A stretch of DNA of 64,000 nt from Nymphaea colorata (GCF_008831285.2 NC_045139.1:30780706-30844705); one strand, 5' to 3'. Counted from the stretch's first letter, positions 1 through 12,455 are shown. Translations and numbers: made by a program. The notes: generated by a model not told the origin, from the sequence alone.

Positions 1-598
1 CCCCTCAACAAACCACAAAAGAAAAAAAAAATTGAAAAAACAGAACACGGTTTGTATTCGAATTTGCTAATGGATTTCTTCCTTGCTCCCTCCGCCTGTT
101 GCCCTTCTCTCCTCCTCCATCTACAGAGGAATGTGGTGGTGATGGTGGTGGTGGTGGAGGAAGGACGAAGGCGAAGAGGAAGGGAAGGGCGGAGAGAGAG
201 ACAAGAGGGGGGCCCCTGCTTTTTCCCCCCACCCCCTGACCGGTCAAAGTCAAAGGCCTCATTCGGGTCGAGAAATTGCTATTTTAATTCGCAGGAGAAA
301 TTCCGCCACAATCACGCGATGCCCTTTCCTTTCCCCTTCAACCGGTGACAGCCTCGTCCGTCCATCTCGTTCATCGGACGGCGATCGTGAGTTCGTGCGG
401 GCCCCACCGCTCCCCAAAGGTCGTGCTGTCTTCTGCTCATACGGGCGTTCCCTACCGTCGCTTTCGCGTTACCAAATGGCCCACGCTTTTCCACAAATAT
501 TACGCAGATGGGACCCGGAGAATCGGAGATGAGAAAGAAAGCGGTTCGATACCTCTTTTTTTAATTTAAGTGACACATCCAAAACGTAGTTTTTAGAT
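1..598. other. Gene-free, GC-richer left edge with CT/GA tracts
   Basis: About 100-550 is richer in G+C than the sequence that follows. It has a GGTGGTGGTGG stretch near 130-160 and GA-rich runs near 180-210, which read as CT-rich leader-like sequence on the minus strand. This resembles a promoter or 5' leader of a gene lying off the left edge, but no exon, splice pair or recognisable protein is seen. The short open frames here have no family resemblance. Confidence 0.25.
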
Positions 599-683
599 AA
601 CCTAAAGGGACCAGGTTTTTAACTCTTTTTTACAAAATCACGTTTTGTCAAAATTGGGTTTTCTTCAAACCTAGTTTTGCTTG

Positions 684-768
684 CACCCAAACACTCCAAA
701 AACCAAGTTTTGGATGTAAAACCAAGTTTTACATCCAAAACCTGGTTTTGAAGTGTCACCCAAACACC
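684..768. repeat. Foldback (MITE-like) element with 24-bp arms
   Basis: The arms 699-722 and 726-749 are reverse complements with one mismatch, separated by only three bases (CAA). The word CACCCAAACAC occurs just before the left arm (684-694) and again just after the right arm (758-768), like a duplicated flank. The surrounding 610-800 is rich in related GTTTTG/CAAAAC words. A small foldback transposon is the simplest reading; the superfamily is not determined. Confidence 0.5.
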
Positions 769-1938
769 ACATAAAACTTGGTTAAAACCCGGTTTTGTAA
801 TGATTTTTTGAAAATCTAGTTTGTATATTTGGATGTCGGCATCCGTATGTATTCCGATCTGTGGGGCCCACACTCCTTTGACTACAGTTATTTAGCAGTT
901 GCTCATGTATCAAAAAATATAAAAGAAAATTTTTAAACTGTCACTTTGGGATTAGACACGATGGCGGGGCCACGTGGTGACTGATGCGGGCAATTGCCTA
1001 CACTAGTGTCTTAAAATTTATTTATTTTAAATGGGTATCTTTAAACATTTAACCTTACACACATAAGACATAAGTGCCCCACCAGATATAACTATTGTTA
1101 AATGACTACTCTGCAGGCAATTTTTCTGGCTCTGCCAATTCAGATCATGTTCATTATCAAGAAACCAGATGATGTTAAGGACTCGGATCGAGTAATTAGC
1201 AACTATGTTAGATCCGAACAAAATTCCGACTCTAATATCTTTTGGGGTCTTGCCAACTAAATGAAGTTTAGTACTCGTTTAAATTTCAACAAGTAGCCAA
1301 CAAGTATAGAGTAACTGTTGGATCAGAGAAGAGTCAGGCCTATAGTTCGATTCTTGTTAACAATATGTATAAGTCATAACCATAGAAGACTGTACCGGAT
1401 GAGACCTGAGAGGGGCCCGATATCGAGATAAACCTATAAGTCAAATTATAAGATCTGCGACAATACATCGCATGCTTAAGTTACTGAACATATATAATAT
1501 TCTTTTGACCACAAAAACATGGGAATATTCCAAAAACTATGTCATTTTTTAATGCAGTAAATTTATAAGTCAAATTACAGATAAGTGGGGAGACAACAAG
1601 GCTAATCCTTTCAAGCAAAGCTACTTAAAATTCACTATATTTAATCAATAAGGTATTGTGGATGCAAGATTCAATGGGAGGCAACACTGTTGTTTCTCTT
1701 TGTTTTCTTTTACTGTTTATTTTCAATGTTGCTCCGACTAGTTTTCTGACGTTCGATTCACTCCATTAGGGCATGTCTGCCTACCTCAGATCTCATATAA
1801 TTTTGGATCTCAAATCCAAGCACATGAATCTCAAAATCTATAGATGTAAAGATGGGAAATTCTCCGTTCGGGTCCCGTAAACTGTGAATTTATGATTAGA
1901 CTCGGACCTCAAATCCCAAGCCATAAAACATTTCTTAA

Positions 1939-2135
1939 GGAGGTGTTTGATTACTCTGAATTTGAAATCCATGGGTTTGACTGGAAAGTTTTTGCTGCTG
2001 ATATGACAAAAGATCTATGATAAAATACATGGTTCATGAAACTTAAGACCTTAGGTCGAAGGGGTGAGTGTCTAATCTTAAATCCATGGATCTGAAATCC
2101 CGAGGAACTCAAAGCCGAGGCAATCGAATGCCCCC
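1939..2135. mobile_element. Tourist-like MITE, degenerate copy
   Basis: The left end GGAGGTGTTTGATTAC and the right end GGCAATCGAATGCCCCC form imperfect terminal inverted repeats. The interior repeats the family words ATCCATGG and TGAAATCC found in the better copies at 5862 and 9980. The left end is preceded by TAA; a clean target duplication on the right is not visible. Confidence 0.4.
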
Positions 2136-3717
2136 TTTGGTTGGCTTTGAATTTCTCGTGTCAATTCCAATGTGAACAATTTTGTCTAAAAATCCATCCA
2201 GCCGCGTCGGAATGGCTAAGGCTTTGTTGTTAGTGCCGTAGCCTCACAAAATTAGTTTAATATATATGTTAATGTTTTGATATATTTGATTGTTATACAT
2301 ATAAGTGTTCCAAAAAACTTATAGGTGTTAAATGAGTGCTTCTACTAAAAAAAAAAATTCCGACTCCACTGGTGTTTATTGTCAAAGTAACATTTCATTT
2401 AGCGTGGGCCTAAGTTATAACTACAGCATAAAAGATCTTGGTTCAAGGTCCTTATGCTCGAAACTTGGATAAATTATAAAAGGAATATAATTGATCTCAA
2501 ATCCTTGGATCTCATATTCTCTTCTTTTAGATGAAGGATGGTTTTTTTGGTTCTTTGAGGTAAGATCTAACATATGATTGACTCCAAGTATATTCTTAAA
2601 GCATAGTTGGATCGTTTGTCATCGGAAAAGAATTTCTAGATGGATGTTCGAATGCATTCGATATTCCATCCTTGATTGGCAAGCAGATCTTATGCAAACA
2701 TAAAACACGCGCCAACAATTGAATTCTTGAAGTTCTTCAACTTGAGAAGGTCTTTAAGTCCAACCCTATAACTCGGTAGATGAAGCTTACAATTAGAGTG
2801 ACAAACAATCGAGATCCAGAACCTCAGGTCCAAAACACCCACTATCAGATATTAAAATCCAAACTTCATTTCATGGTACCATACAATTAAACTTGTCCTT
2901 CCTCGGAATTCAGATCTGGTTTCGGATCCACCATGGATCTCAGAGGTTCGAGGCCTGAAAGGCACCCGAAGACCCATTAAGTCATGAACTCAGTTCCTGA
3001 AATCTAAAACAAGATCCCCACTTTCCATTAAGCGAATCGGTTTATATCGATTTTTCTTTTTTTATAATGGTAGGATGTTAACAACTCATTATCCGATGAA
3101 AATCCGAAGGTCTTCTGAGCTACATCGGGACTTCAGTAGGGTATAATACACTTGTCAACTAGAGTGTCGTGATCAAACCTTTAATTGCTAGCTGCAAATA
3201 TCTTAAGCACAAGATTTTATATATTTGGTCGAAAACCCACTAGAAAAATACTTTCAACAACGAGGGAACTATTTGACCAATAAAACTATGAGAGTTTCAT
3301 GCAGGAGCATAAAAGCACTAAGTCAAGTCATAATGGAATATCCTAGAGATATCCTAAACTTAAATGTCACACATTCATGAAATTTGAATTGTTTTATTTA
3401 TACAAGAGCGGATAACATTCCTTTTTGCATTTTAATCAATGCACAAGAACCTAGGTTCAAACTCCCTTACGACTTTTGTTTAAAGTTCACGTCGAGCATA
3501 TGCTCTTGCTTATTCCTAATTCTGGCGTTGAATCAATATTAATTTACGTCAATCGAAGACTTAAAGCAAACAGCGTTATGTGCCAAAGTGCCTAATTCTA
3601 TTACGAAAGATCATCAATGACTAAGAATCTGATGACTCACTAGTAACAAAGTCGACCTTTGATTATTCAATTCTCTACTTCTTCTCTGACCATTCAAATA
3701 AGAACCTAGCACTAGGG

Positions 3718-3850
3718 CTGCACCCCAGCGGACTAGAGCCCAAGCTTGGCCAACTCGAGCTCGAACTCAAGTCGAGCTCCTTATTGTAAGCTCGAGCTCG
3801 ACTCGACTACACAAAATCGAGTATGAACTCGACTCGTTTAACTCATTTAG
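3718..3850. repeat. GAGCTCG-rich repeat fragment
   Basis: A dense run of GAGCTCGAGCTC and GACTCG words is preceded by AGGGCTGCACC. It shares vocabulary with the complete hAT-like element at 16780-17295 and is probably a truncated relative. No right terminus or target-site duplication is visible. Confidence 0.4.
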
Positions 3851-4689
3851 GTGTCTCAGCATGTCCCGTTCTAGTTAACCTGAGACCCCTTTTTGTTTGG
3901 TTGACTGCAAAAAGTCAAGCCCGCATTGGAAAAATAAAAAAATGTAAGAACTGATTATAATCAAAAGACAGCCCCTTAAATGAAATTTTCCTTAATTTTC
4001 AAATGACAGGCTTCATTGAATTTAAAAGCCTTAGATATGCTTATGAAGAATAACATTACATTGATATAGACAATATCCACCAAACTCCGGTGCATTGTTG
4101 GACTTTCAGTTTGAATCAGATGGGGATGTCAATAAGATCGTATCGAATGGAACACAAATTTAAATCCAGTTAAAGGTTCAAATTTAAGGCATAACATCAC
4201 AAAATATTGGATTTAGATCCGAATTCGATTTAAATAAATATTTGAGTGATTAATAGTAAGAATTTTTTTTATACGTACATATATCCATACATTTTGAATA
4301 TCCCAGTAAAAGGATTGTCCCTTAATGCTACATTCAAAGACTACAATCACTAAAAACCACAACTGCAGACAATGAAATGCTCATGAATAGCAAAGAAATT
4401 TATTGATTCTACACTTCAGAACCATTAAGCAACCAAATCAGCCAGTTGGTAGGCTAACTTTTCGTCAGACTGCATGCACATGGAAGAGACGAATCCTGGG
4501 TCAAGTCAACCCATAAAATTCGAATTGAAAAACTTATAACTAAGTCTAGTGCTAATATGCATTTAGCATGTGTAATTTCTTTCCAATCGTACATAATACC
4601 AAGTTGATTTCATGTAAATCAAGATTATATATGGAACAAATATAATGGTGTGCTGATTTCTTATGTTAACGTCCGAAATAATATCATAT

Positions 4690-4830
4690 ATGTCCCCAAT
4701 GGTTTGGAGTGAGGGTTGGTAGGCAGCCAATTCTATTTCGAGTGTTAAGGATGTCGACCTCTTGTGCTGCAAAAAGGATGTTAGATGGGAGCTTCGGCTC
4801 TGTATTGGGCAGTAGGTATCTCCTGCTCAC
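4690..4830. repeat. Copy of unclassified dispersed family X
   Basis: It contains the family hallmark GGGAGCTTCGGCT preceded by TTGTGCTGCAAAAAGGATG. The same order of words recurs at 33070-33400, and in weaker form at 7600-7880, 8575-8620 and 17304-17620. No coding capacity or terminal repeats were recognised. Confidence 0.4.
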
Positions 4831-5034
4831 AGGGGCAGAGCCAGGATTTTCTGTAAGGGCAGGCCAAATGGGGACTAGGTTTTGTGGATTGGATTTGGGT
4901 AGGGCCAAACTGAACTTATATTCAAAAAATACATTAAGACAAAAAAAAATTCAATTTTTACACTAGATTTTTTTTTTTTTTTTTAATTTGGTTGAGGTGG
5001 GGCCATGGCCTAGGCTTTCCCCCCCCCCCCCAAC
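4831..5034 (+). mobile_element. hAT-like MITE, GGGGCAGAGCCAGG family
   Basis: It starts with CAGGGGCAGAGCCAGGATTT and ends in GGGGCCATGGCCTAGGC followed by a C homopolymer. The same start, AT-rich middle and GCCATGGCCTAGGC end recur at 31405-31591, 31660-31849 and 57258-57447. The terminus resembles that of the hAT-type copy at 12113-12284, which has a direct-repeat flank. No transposase is encoded. Confidence 0.45.
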
Positions 5035-5861
5035 TAAGAATAAGTAAAAGTAATGCATGCACAGTTATAATTCACCATGAGCTTGCAAGATGTTAAAGAA
5101 TGAAACCAACTAGGTGCAATAGCCAGTATAGACATGAATGCCTTAAAACTTGATGGTCCGTAGCGTTTATAGAAAAGGGAAAAATCTATAATTAAGGGTC
5201 ACATTTTATCAACTTTGGACGTAATTATCAAAAAATTAATGCTTGAAAAGCTTACAAAATTGCAGATAACTGCCCAAGTTTACAAAAAAGAAAAATCACA
5301 AGAATATATTTCACGAACTGAAACTCCGAAAGCATTAGAATATATCTAAAAAAGCATTTTACTCGTAATACTTAAGTTGCGAGTTGTTCATAATCCACAC
5401 TTTTTTTGGGGTCAGTTTGTTCATGATTTCGCCTTTCTTTTACGTATGATTATGAAGATAAATGAGAGGAAGCTGACAGTGCGAGAGATAAGTAATTGTT
5501 GAACAATTATATATAGCTAATTTTGTTCGCCCTATTCTTGCTATTAGTAAAGGTGTTTCACTCAACTCTTAGCTCCCAACCAGCCTTGAAAATCTAAAAT
5601 GAACCAGAAAAGTAGTTTATAAGTAAGCAACTTATCAGAATGTGCAGAATTGCAGTTAGGTTAATTATCGATATGTAAGGCAAATTTTAGTTCTACTTTT
5701 TTTATTATTTTGGTATGTTTTTATTAATGGTTTCTAACGTTAACAATATAAATATTTTTTTGTTGACTAAAATAATAATCAAGATCCTCAGGAATATATA
5801 TATAACAAAAAAGTTGGACAGGAGTTGAACAATTCAGCTTGTGATCAGGAACGGGGCTTTA
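5035..5861. other. Intergenic, nothing recognised
   Basis: AT-rich sequence with frequent stops in all frames. No repeat with clear termini and no RNA gene was recognised. Confidence 0.5.
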
Positions 5862-6078
5862 GGTTGTGTTTGTTTCACCGTGGATCTCCGATCTACAGTG
5901 ATCTGAGATCCTTCAATCTCAGATACATGAATTTATGAACAGACCACCATGCATCCGACCTTAAATCTGTGGTTTTTAACATGTTAAATTAATGCTACAG
6001 TGATCTTCAGTTTGATTTCTCAAAACACATCCTTTTATGCAGCATCAGATTTTATATCTGAAGCTATCAAATGCAATC
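5862..6078 (+). mobile_element. Tourist-like (PIF/Harbinger) MITE with TTA duplication
   Basis: The 217-bp element begins GGTTGTGTTTGTTTCA and ends TATCAAATGCAATC, imperfect terminal inverted repeats. It is flanked on both sides by TTA (5859-5861 and 6079-6081), the target duplication of PIF/Harbinger elements. It has no coding capacity. Related copies are at 1939, 9980 (inverted), 12562, 56050 and 56876. Confidence 0.6.
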
Positions 6079-6848
6079 TTAAGAAGTTTTGATAAAGTTT
6101 TTTTTTCTAAAGAATTTTCTGCGACGAAGCTCAATACATTAAGAAATAAAAAAACTAAAAATTAGAAAAAGTAAATGAGAAACTAATAAAAAGTGAAAAA
6201 ATCATCAAAAAACAAGAAAATTTTGTGAGATATTTGCTTTTGCCGAGATTTTCAAAATCTCACGAGATTTTCAAAAATACATTCTGGAAATAATTATTCA
6301 AAATGTTGAAGAGCTTGATTACGATGCCTTAGTATTTAGTTTATGAATACATTTAATTGCTTAGGATATCATATTGTATGCAACCATCGATAGTAGGAAT
6401 TTGAGTTCCAAGGACCTTAGATCTCAGGATCTCAATTCATGATTTAAAACATTCATTTGAACTTGATGGATCTATGGGGCGCCTTCCAATTCTTGGGCCT
6501 GAGATCCATGGTGCATCAAAAACCAACATTTGAATTCCGAGGTTGGCCAAGTTTCTAAGGTACCATGAAATCTAGATTGGAAAGATGTAGAGATCCCAAA
6601 GATTTGAGATCAATTCCATTATGATTATGGATACAACTACCCAAGTTTCAAATACAAGGACCTTAAATTCAGATCCTTTGGGTTTCAGAAACTGAGGAAC
6701 TCAAATGAACTCTGAAATTTGAATTGAAGTAGGAAGAAAATGATAGAGGAAAAAAAAAAATCATCAAACAAGCTTCATACAAAGTGGGATAATCCCCTCG
6801 TTTAGAAGAAAATAGGGTGACAAATCTTGCTGTAAAGTTCCTGTTTGA
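6079..6848. other. Intergenic, A-rich, degenerate MITE fragment
   Basis: 6090-6300 is A-rich. 6400-6620 again carries words of the Tourist-like family (TTGAGATC, TCCATGG) but without termini. No coding sequence was seen. Confidence 0.45.
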
Positions 6849-7110
6849 GGAGCTGAACAGTTGAGGAAAACACACTTACTAAGAACATGGGGCGAATTCT
6901 GATCAATAATTCATTTGGGCAGGCCAAACACAGCTCATATTTGTCATAAGCTTCGAGCTTGTTCAAGTTATATATGCACATGGTTTCTTAAGATTTTGTT
7001 TAATTATGAGTAGTTCGACCAATATATTGAGCTGAACTGAAACTCGAGCGATGATCATAAACTTAACTTCAGCTCGAAATCATTTGTTCATGAGTTTATC
7101 AATTCAGTAA
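6849..7110. repeat. Dispersed repeat family Y, copy 1
   Basis: This segment, from GGAGCTGAACAGTTGAGG to GCTCGAAATCATTTG, is largely collinear with 17868-18117. Long shared words include ATTATGAGTAGTTCGA, CAATATATTGAGCTGA and GAGCGATGATCATAAA. It encodes nothing recognisable and its termini are unclear. Confidence 0.55.
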
Positions 7111-7589
7111 TGCTTTTTGAACAAACAATTGATACAGGCCCAAACACAGCCCAGGATGGTTCATTATATACGAACCAAGTTGAACCAGTCTAATTCACAA
7201 ATTTGAAGCTTAAACTAGAAACCTTATGTTGCAAAATTTCCATTTTATGTATTAGCATTTGGTAGTACCTAGGAAACAGATATCAATGAAAAGAACAACG
7301 TATATCACCAAGCAAGTAGATGTATTACAATGGAGTTTGGTTGCCTGTTCATGAACTTTTACGAGTATTCAGTTTAGGCCCATATGAAACAATTCGAGTG
7401 CATGAGCACGTGAGACGTTCATTTTCCGGCGACAAGATCGAGTCTTCATCTTTCACCTCACTGTTTTATGAGATCACGTAACTCTTTAGACGATAACAAA
7501 TTGAATCCAATGCCCACTTGTTGAAACATGAGGATAGACATGAGAATCCAACTCATGAATCTGAACCCAACATGGCCACTGTCCAGACC

Positions 7590-7880
7590 GTTGGCCAGAG
7601 AAAGCAGCTACCCACCGCTGTAGAAAAGTGCTTTCAACCATTGGGCTACCGGCGGAGCTAAAGCTGCAAGTCGTTGGCTGGGCCATGCCGGCCCATGCAA
7701 ACCGGAGGCCATCAGTATGTAAGTTGAAGAATGGCAGGTGCGATACCCCGACACACCAAAATCAGGCCTTATACTCTCTGAGGGATAAGGAGTTGGGTGA
7801 AAGCTTTGCCGCTCCTCTACTTGGCATCGTCCATGGGCCAAATTCTACCGTCGGCCCATGCTACTGGGGCGAGGTAAGGC
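7590..7880. repeat. Dispersed family X, copy (GC-richer)
   Basis: It carries GGGATAAGGAGTTGGGTGAA followed by AGCTTTGCC, matching the hallmark of family X at 17304-17620 and 33070-33400. The region is more GC-rich than its surroundings and gives short open frames on both strands. None resembles a known protein. Confidence 0.4.
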
Positions 7881-8930
7881 TGGGGTGGCTGGGGTTGCCA
7901 TAGACAACCTCCCATTGGCCTAGTACGGATTGTCACTGACTCGACCACATGGCATGGCTAGAAAATGAGAAGGGCACTTCAGCAAGCGAGAAGCCCAGGA
8001 AATGAGAAGGATGTTTCATTTTTCAAACTATAATTGCTTCTACCTGTAATTGAACCAGGCCTGTAAGGTCAACGTCGTGTTTGGGTAAGAAAACTTCAAG
8101 GACCTTTTCTATCTCAAGCTAATCAATGTGCACTTCTTGGAAATCAGTGAATATACGAAGCAATACATAATGTTGAAGTAGGTAAAATGTGTTGAAAAAC
8201 ATTACATTGCTATAGCTGGTATATATGACCTGCTAACGAGATGATGGAGCCTTCATTAGAAATCACCGAATATTCTTGGATTTGTTCGGATCCAAATATT
8301 TTACTTTTCAATAATTTTTTCAGACCGGTATATTGTATCCGAACAGTGGATCGATCCATATGATTCATTACAAACTTTTTTTTTTTTGTTTGGAATACCT
8401 TTTTTGGGTAAGCAACAGGAATATTTCATCCTACTGCCTAAGAAAAGAGCCGAAGCACCCTTTCACTCCGAGGTATAGGGTTTGTTCTTCAAAATGCTTT
8501 CATGCAACTTAATTTTTAGAGGTACCAACAACTTAGCACTCCATAGTATGTCAAAGTAGCCATGGACCTCGGGGGGAATGTAGGTAAGTGGGGAAGCTTC
8601 GGCCTTTCACTCAATGAGACTAACCTCCCAAATCTGACTTGAGATAGACTAGTTCATTTAACGAGTTGACTTCAGGCCTAAACTTGAACTCAGTTACTTA
8701 ATTGGTCATCTGAGCTCAAGCCATGAGAGCTCAGCTCATTTAAGTTTAATTAAGCATGTTTTGAAAGTAAATGCAATGTTGTTTGCACAAAGAGTTTCTG
8801 ATTCACCAGGTGCAGTTGTTTGTTCAAAACCTTTATACACACACATATATGTATATACAGATCAGCTAAGCTGAAGCAAATAGCTGGCTCAAGAGAGCTT
8901 GCTCCGACCAAACTCAAGTTGGGCCTGCTA
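7881..8930. other. Intergenic, includes short family X piece
   Basis: No gene was found. 8575-8620 contains GTAAGTGGGGAAGCTTCGGC, a short piece of family X. 8640-8760 has GAGCTCA/GAGCTC words related to the GAGCTCG elements. The rest is unrecognised. Confidence 0.4.
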
Positions 8931-9008
8931 GGACTCGAGCCAACTCCAACTCGGCTGGTCAACAACCCAGGACTCGAGCCAACTCCAACTCAGCTCGTCA
9001 GCAGCCCT
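8931..9008. repeat. 39-bp tandem duplication
   Basis: Two adjacent copies (8931-8969 and 8970-9008) both begin GGACTCGAGCCAACTCCAAC and diverge slightly toward their ends. The unit is made of GAGCC/CTCG words related to the nearby GAGCTCG-type repeats. Confidence 0.6.
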
Positions 9009-9979
9009 AGCCACGTGGGTTTCCTTTCTCGAATAGAGGCCCGAATACGGGGGCCCACGTAGATCTGACCTGGATTTTCTTGTCCGAAGCCCGTTTGTTG
9101 CAATCAAACACCTCACATATAAGCCAAGAGAGACGTACTCCAAGCCTCTAGGGTGCACCATGGGCTTACCTCCTTCGCCCGTAATTGTGACAATGGATGT
9201 ACCATGTATAGACAAGCTGAAAGCTTGTCATTGTCCTTTTTCTCTTCTTGCTTTGGTCCCTTCTTTCTTTGGGCAAAAGACTTTCTGAGTCCTAGCGCTG
9301 GCAGGGCATGGCCCAAGGAGGTAAACCCTAAGTGGGTCCAGACAACAACCCCTCACAAGAAAACTGCAAAACGACAGGGTTTAGGACTCAATCTGCAACT
9401 CATGTTTGCACACGAACAATCACTTGAAGCCGCTGTGGTCGGAAATCCACTTTCTAACCTTTTATGCAGTGGACAATTCACATGTGGGCAATTGCCCACA
9501 CAAACGCATATAAGTTGGTTTCTTAGACATGGGTGCCCCCACAGTATTTTACTGGTGTGTTTTAAAGGGTTTATAATCTTTGGAAAGGCTTAAATTTGGA
9601 TTACACATCCCCCTTTTTTCTTCTTTCTCTTTTGTATGTTTCGTTTTTATATTTTGTTTGTACAGTTTGTTCTTGTATTTAGGAGACTTTTTGTCCCCAA
9701 ATTTTGTTACCTATTTCCATTTTATTGGCTCTCTCTTTTATATATATATATATATATATAGCTCTGAGTTCACGCATGCATCCCTACCAAGTCCATGAAC
9801 GCCATATATTATTTCACACTTACATAAGTTTGGCCAGTTGTTACACATGAGGTCGATTTTTTACATATTTCATGATGACAATTTATTAGCTTGCTTGTGT
9901 TTGCTTCTCTGGTTATTAGGAAAGAGTCTGAAAAGCTGCAGATTTGGAGTATCCAATTCTTTTACCTCCTTGGCTTTGA
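9009..9979. other. Intergenic with (TA) microsatellite
   Basis: No gene supported. The longest open frame here (146 aa at 9153-9593) has no recognised domain, no splice context and unremarkable composition. A (TA)n tract lies at 9739-9760. Confidence 0.45.
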
Positions 9980-10224
9980 GGGAGTGTTTGATAGCCTAGG
10001 ATCTGATATCTGAAGCTGAAGTGAAATCCCTTCTTTGTGGGACGCACATAGTAAACAAACACCAGATTTTACTGTTATATATAAGAAAAACTTTGAAATC
10101 TTATATGGCCAAATCTTCAAATTTGAAGTCTGGCAGGAACGAGGGTCTGACTTCAAATCCTCGTTTGAGCCCTTTAATATCTCAAATCACTTTAGGTCTC
10201 GGATCTGAATTAAACAAACGCCCC
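9980..10224 (-). mobile_element. Tourist-like MITE, inverted copy
   Basis: The left end GGGAGTGTTTGATAG and right end CAAACAAACGCCCC are inverted repeats, followed by TTA on the right and preceded by TGA on the left (one mismatch). The interior is the reverse complement of the family at 5862-6078; for example the GATATCTGAAGCT end module lies at the left here. Confidence 0.55.
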
Positions 10225-12105
10225 TTAAAAGCTTTTTGTTGAAAGTTTAGTGATAAGGTAAAGTTTTGTTGGTGCTTCTGTTTTCACTTAGGTGGTAGAA
10301 ATAATCCTCCTGCCCACCAGACTGCCCACCCGAAACCAAAGCTTTGTTGGTTGTGGGTTTTTTTTTCCCTTGAAAGCTCCAATTGAAAGCAAACTTTTCC
10401 ATGCATATTGTGGTGGAAACATTTCAAACAAAAGTAGCTGGAACTTTTATCTCTGACATTTTTTTCCCTCGCCGCGCTGTATCAATTCCCCTAACAAAAG
10501 GAATCACTTGGGCCCATCATCCGTTGAAAGTGTGAAAAATCATGGAGCTGTCGTATCTGTCGCAAACATGAAGTTCGCAATTAGAATGATACAAAAGATC
10601 AAAAGTTACATCGTCTTTTGTTGGATCATAAATCCCCAAAATCGCGATTTGTTTGTCCAACCCTTGACTCAACCATAACAGACGCTGAATAATTGGAGAA
10701 TCACTTGCTGCAAAAATGTTTGCGAAATGGCCCTTGCCTTTGTAGTGTTTTTGCAATTTAATGACCATTTTTGGTGACCTTTGCCGAATGCTAGTTCAAC
10801 CGCTCGACCTTTTCAAAAGAGAGGCCAGTATTAAACCCTTGTAAAGTTTTGGCAGAACCCTTCCAAGCAGTTTTATTCTGTTTCAATCGACCAATTTGAA
10901 TCGAATCAATTGAATCAATCTTTACACGATACAATCCAAATGTCAACTTTAAACTAAATATATTAAGATTTTTAATTATTTTATGTATGATTTTCATTTA
11001 TTTTTTACTAATCACAATCGATTCTGTTGTTAAAAGGGAATGGAAGGAGTGTTGACATCTTGGGGCTTGATAAAAGTGGCAAATAATTTAACAAAATGAC
11101 AGCCTTTGTAAGTCCAAAACATAATTTATGCAAGAAGGTGTTTTTGCATCGAAAATATAATAGTTGAATCTCAAATCCTTATATAATTTTTAAACTCGTG
11201 TTCAAGATTATGAGAATCATTAAACATCATACTTTGTAAAAAATGAAACCTTTTATACAATGAGATCTATGCAAGAAAAAACCTGTCATTTGTTGATCAT
11301 TATGTTATTGGACATAATTTGTTTTATGGAAAACTATGAATTTGACTGTGAAGTTCCAAACAACCAGACATTTTTTCTTTTTTTGGAGAAAAAAGATTAT
11401 GATAAGCCTGCTGGAATTTACAGTTAAGTATCTTAACTTTCTCGTTGCATATTCTCACTTGCATTTAATATATCAATCTTATATATTATGGTACCTAATA
11501 TCTGACACATTTATACATGGCAGGCTCTATTAATACTAGGAAGTAATAAATAATGTCCAAATGGTTTCGAAAGTACCGCCATGATATAAATTTTTCAGCC
11601 CTAGATTCGATCTGAGCAACAGCAAATTTAACTTAACTAGCACTCCGTGCAACTTGCTAGCCTTGAGTGCTCTTTTATATGTAATAAATTGGATTCTAGA
11701 TGGACCCAGATTCAGATGCAAAATTGTTTATGAAACCACATTCAATTTTTAATTGAAACCACAAAATTGTTTATGGAATTGTATCACATAATTCGGACCA
11801 TTGAGAACTACAGCTTCTTTATTATAAGCCTAATCAGTTAATTACGATAATCTCACTAATGCCGTCGCAGCGTTTTAGAATTTATAGTTTTTGACGTACC
11901 CATAACAGATTGTTACCATCCAACGAATACTTTGTTACATGGTTTTATGAATCTACCCAAGTTTTGTCGCAGTTTTGCTGAGCAAACATAATTATACCGA
12001 GATTTCTGAAACAAGATCATGATATTCTTGAACAATGTGTTGTAAATAATACATGTTATAGAACACATTGTTCTTAACATGTACCCTTTTAAGGATGGAT
12101 AAATC
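10225..12105. other. Intergenic, nothing recognised
   Basis: AT-rich. An 83-aa open frame on the minus strand (10517-10768) has mixed composition but no recognised family. No splice signals or partner exons were found beside it. Confidence 0.45.
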
Positions 12106-12112
12106 ACTTGAT

Positions 12113-12284
12113 CTATTAGCGGAGCCAGAAATTTTGGCTGGTGGGGGCACGAGTTCAATAGCGGTAAGGGGCACCTGTATATATAAACAACCAAATATAT
12201 GAAATTATTAACATAAAAATAAGTAAAGTTTGTGAGGTTGGTGTAGGCAACTGCCCACACTACCACCATGTGGCTCCGCCACTG
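12113..12284. mobile_element. hAT-like MITE with 7-8 bp target duplication
   Basis: The left end TTAGCGGAGCCAGA and the right end TGTGGCTCCGCCACTG are terminal inverted repeats built on GGCGGAGCC. The direct repeat ACTTGAT flanks the element at 12106-12112 and 12285-12291, close to the 8-bp duplication of hAT transposons. It has no coding capacity. Confidence 0.65.
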
Positions 12285-12329
12285 ACTTGATACTTGATTT
12301 TATTGATTTTATTTGTAAAACCTTTCCAA

Positions 12330-12455
12330 GAACTGCGGCCAACTTTGTTGAAGTTTTTCAGATTGTTGGGATTTGAACTCACGACAACTCGTTCATCGAC
12401 TAATACTGATAGATTAGGTTCGCGAGATCCCATCGAAAGCACCAACAACTATGCC
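12330..12455 (-). repeat. Possible tRNA-derived SINE
   Basis: Read on the minus strand there is an A-box-like GCATAGTTGTTGGTGC near 12440-12454, then a B-box-like GTGAGTTCAAATCC near 12370-12383. The spacing is long, about 60 bases. It ends in an A-rich tail toward 12300. This could be a SINE head from a long-arm tRNA; it does not fold as an intact tRNA by eye. Confidence 0.25.

Larger units (their letters stand above)
860..4690. other. Intergenic, AT-rich, degenerate MITE fragments
   Basis: No gene was found. It contains degenerate copies of the Tourist-like family described at 5862-6078 (about 1760-1930 and 1939-2135) and a GAGCTCG-rich fragment at 3718-3850. The remainder is AT-rich sequence with frequent stops on both strands and no recognisable coding sequence. 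Confidence 0.6.

Noticed and set aside
4440-4530. A-box-like CCAGTTGGTAGGC followed by GGGTCAAGTC
   Set aside because: The B box is a poor match and no cloverleaf could be drawn; chance similarity is likely.
9153-9593. 146-aa open frame on the plus strand
   Set aside because: No recognised domain, no supporting splice sites or conserved neighbours, and composition typical of chance frames.
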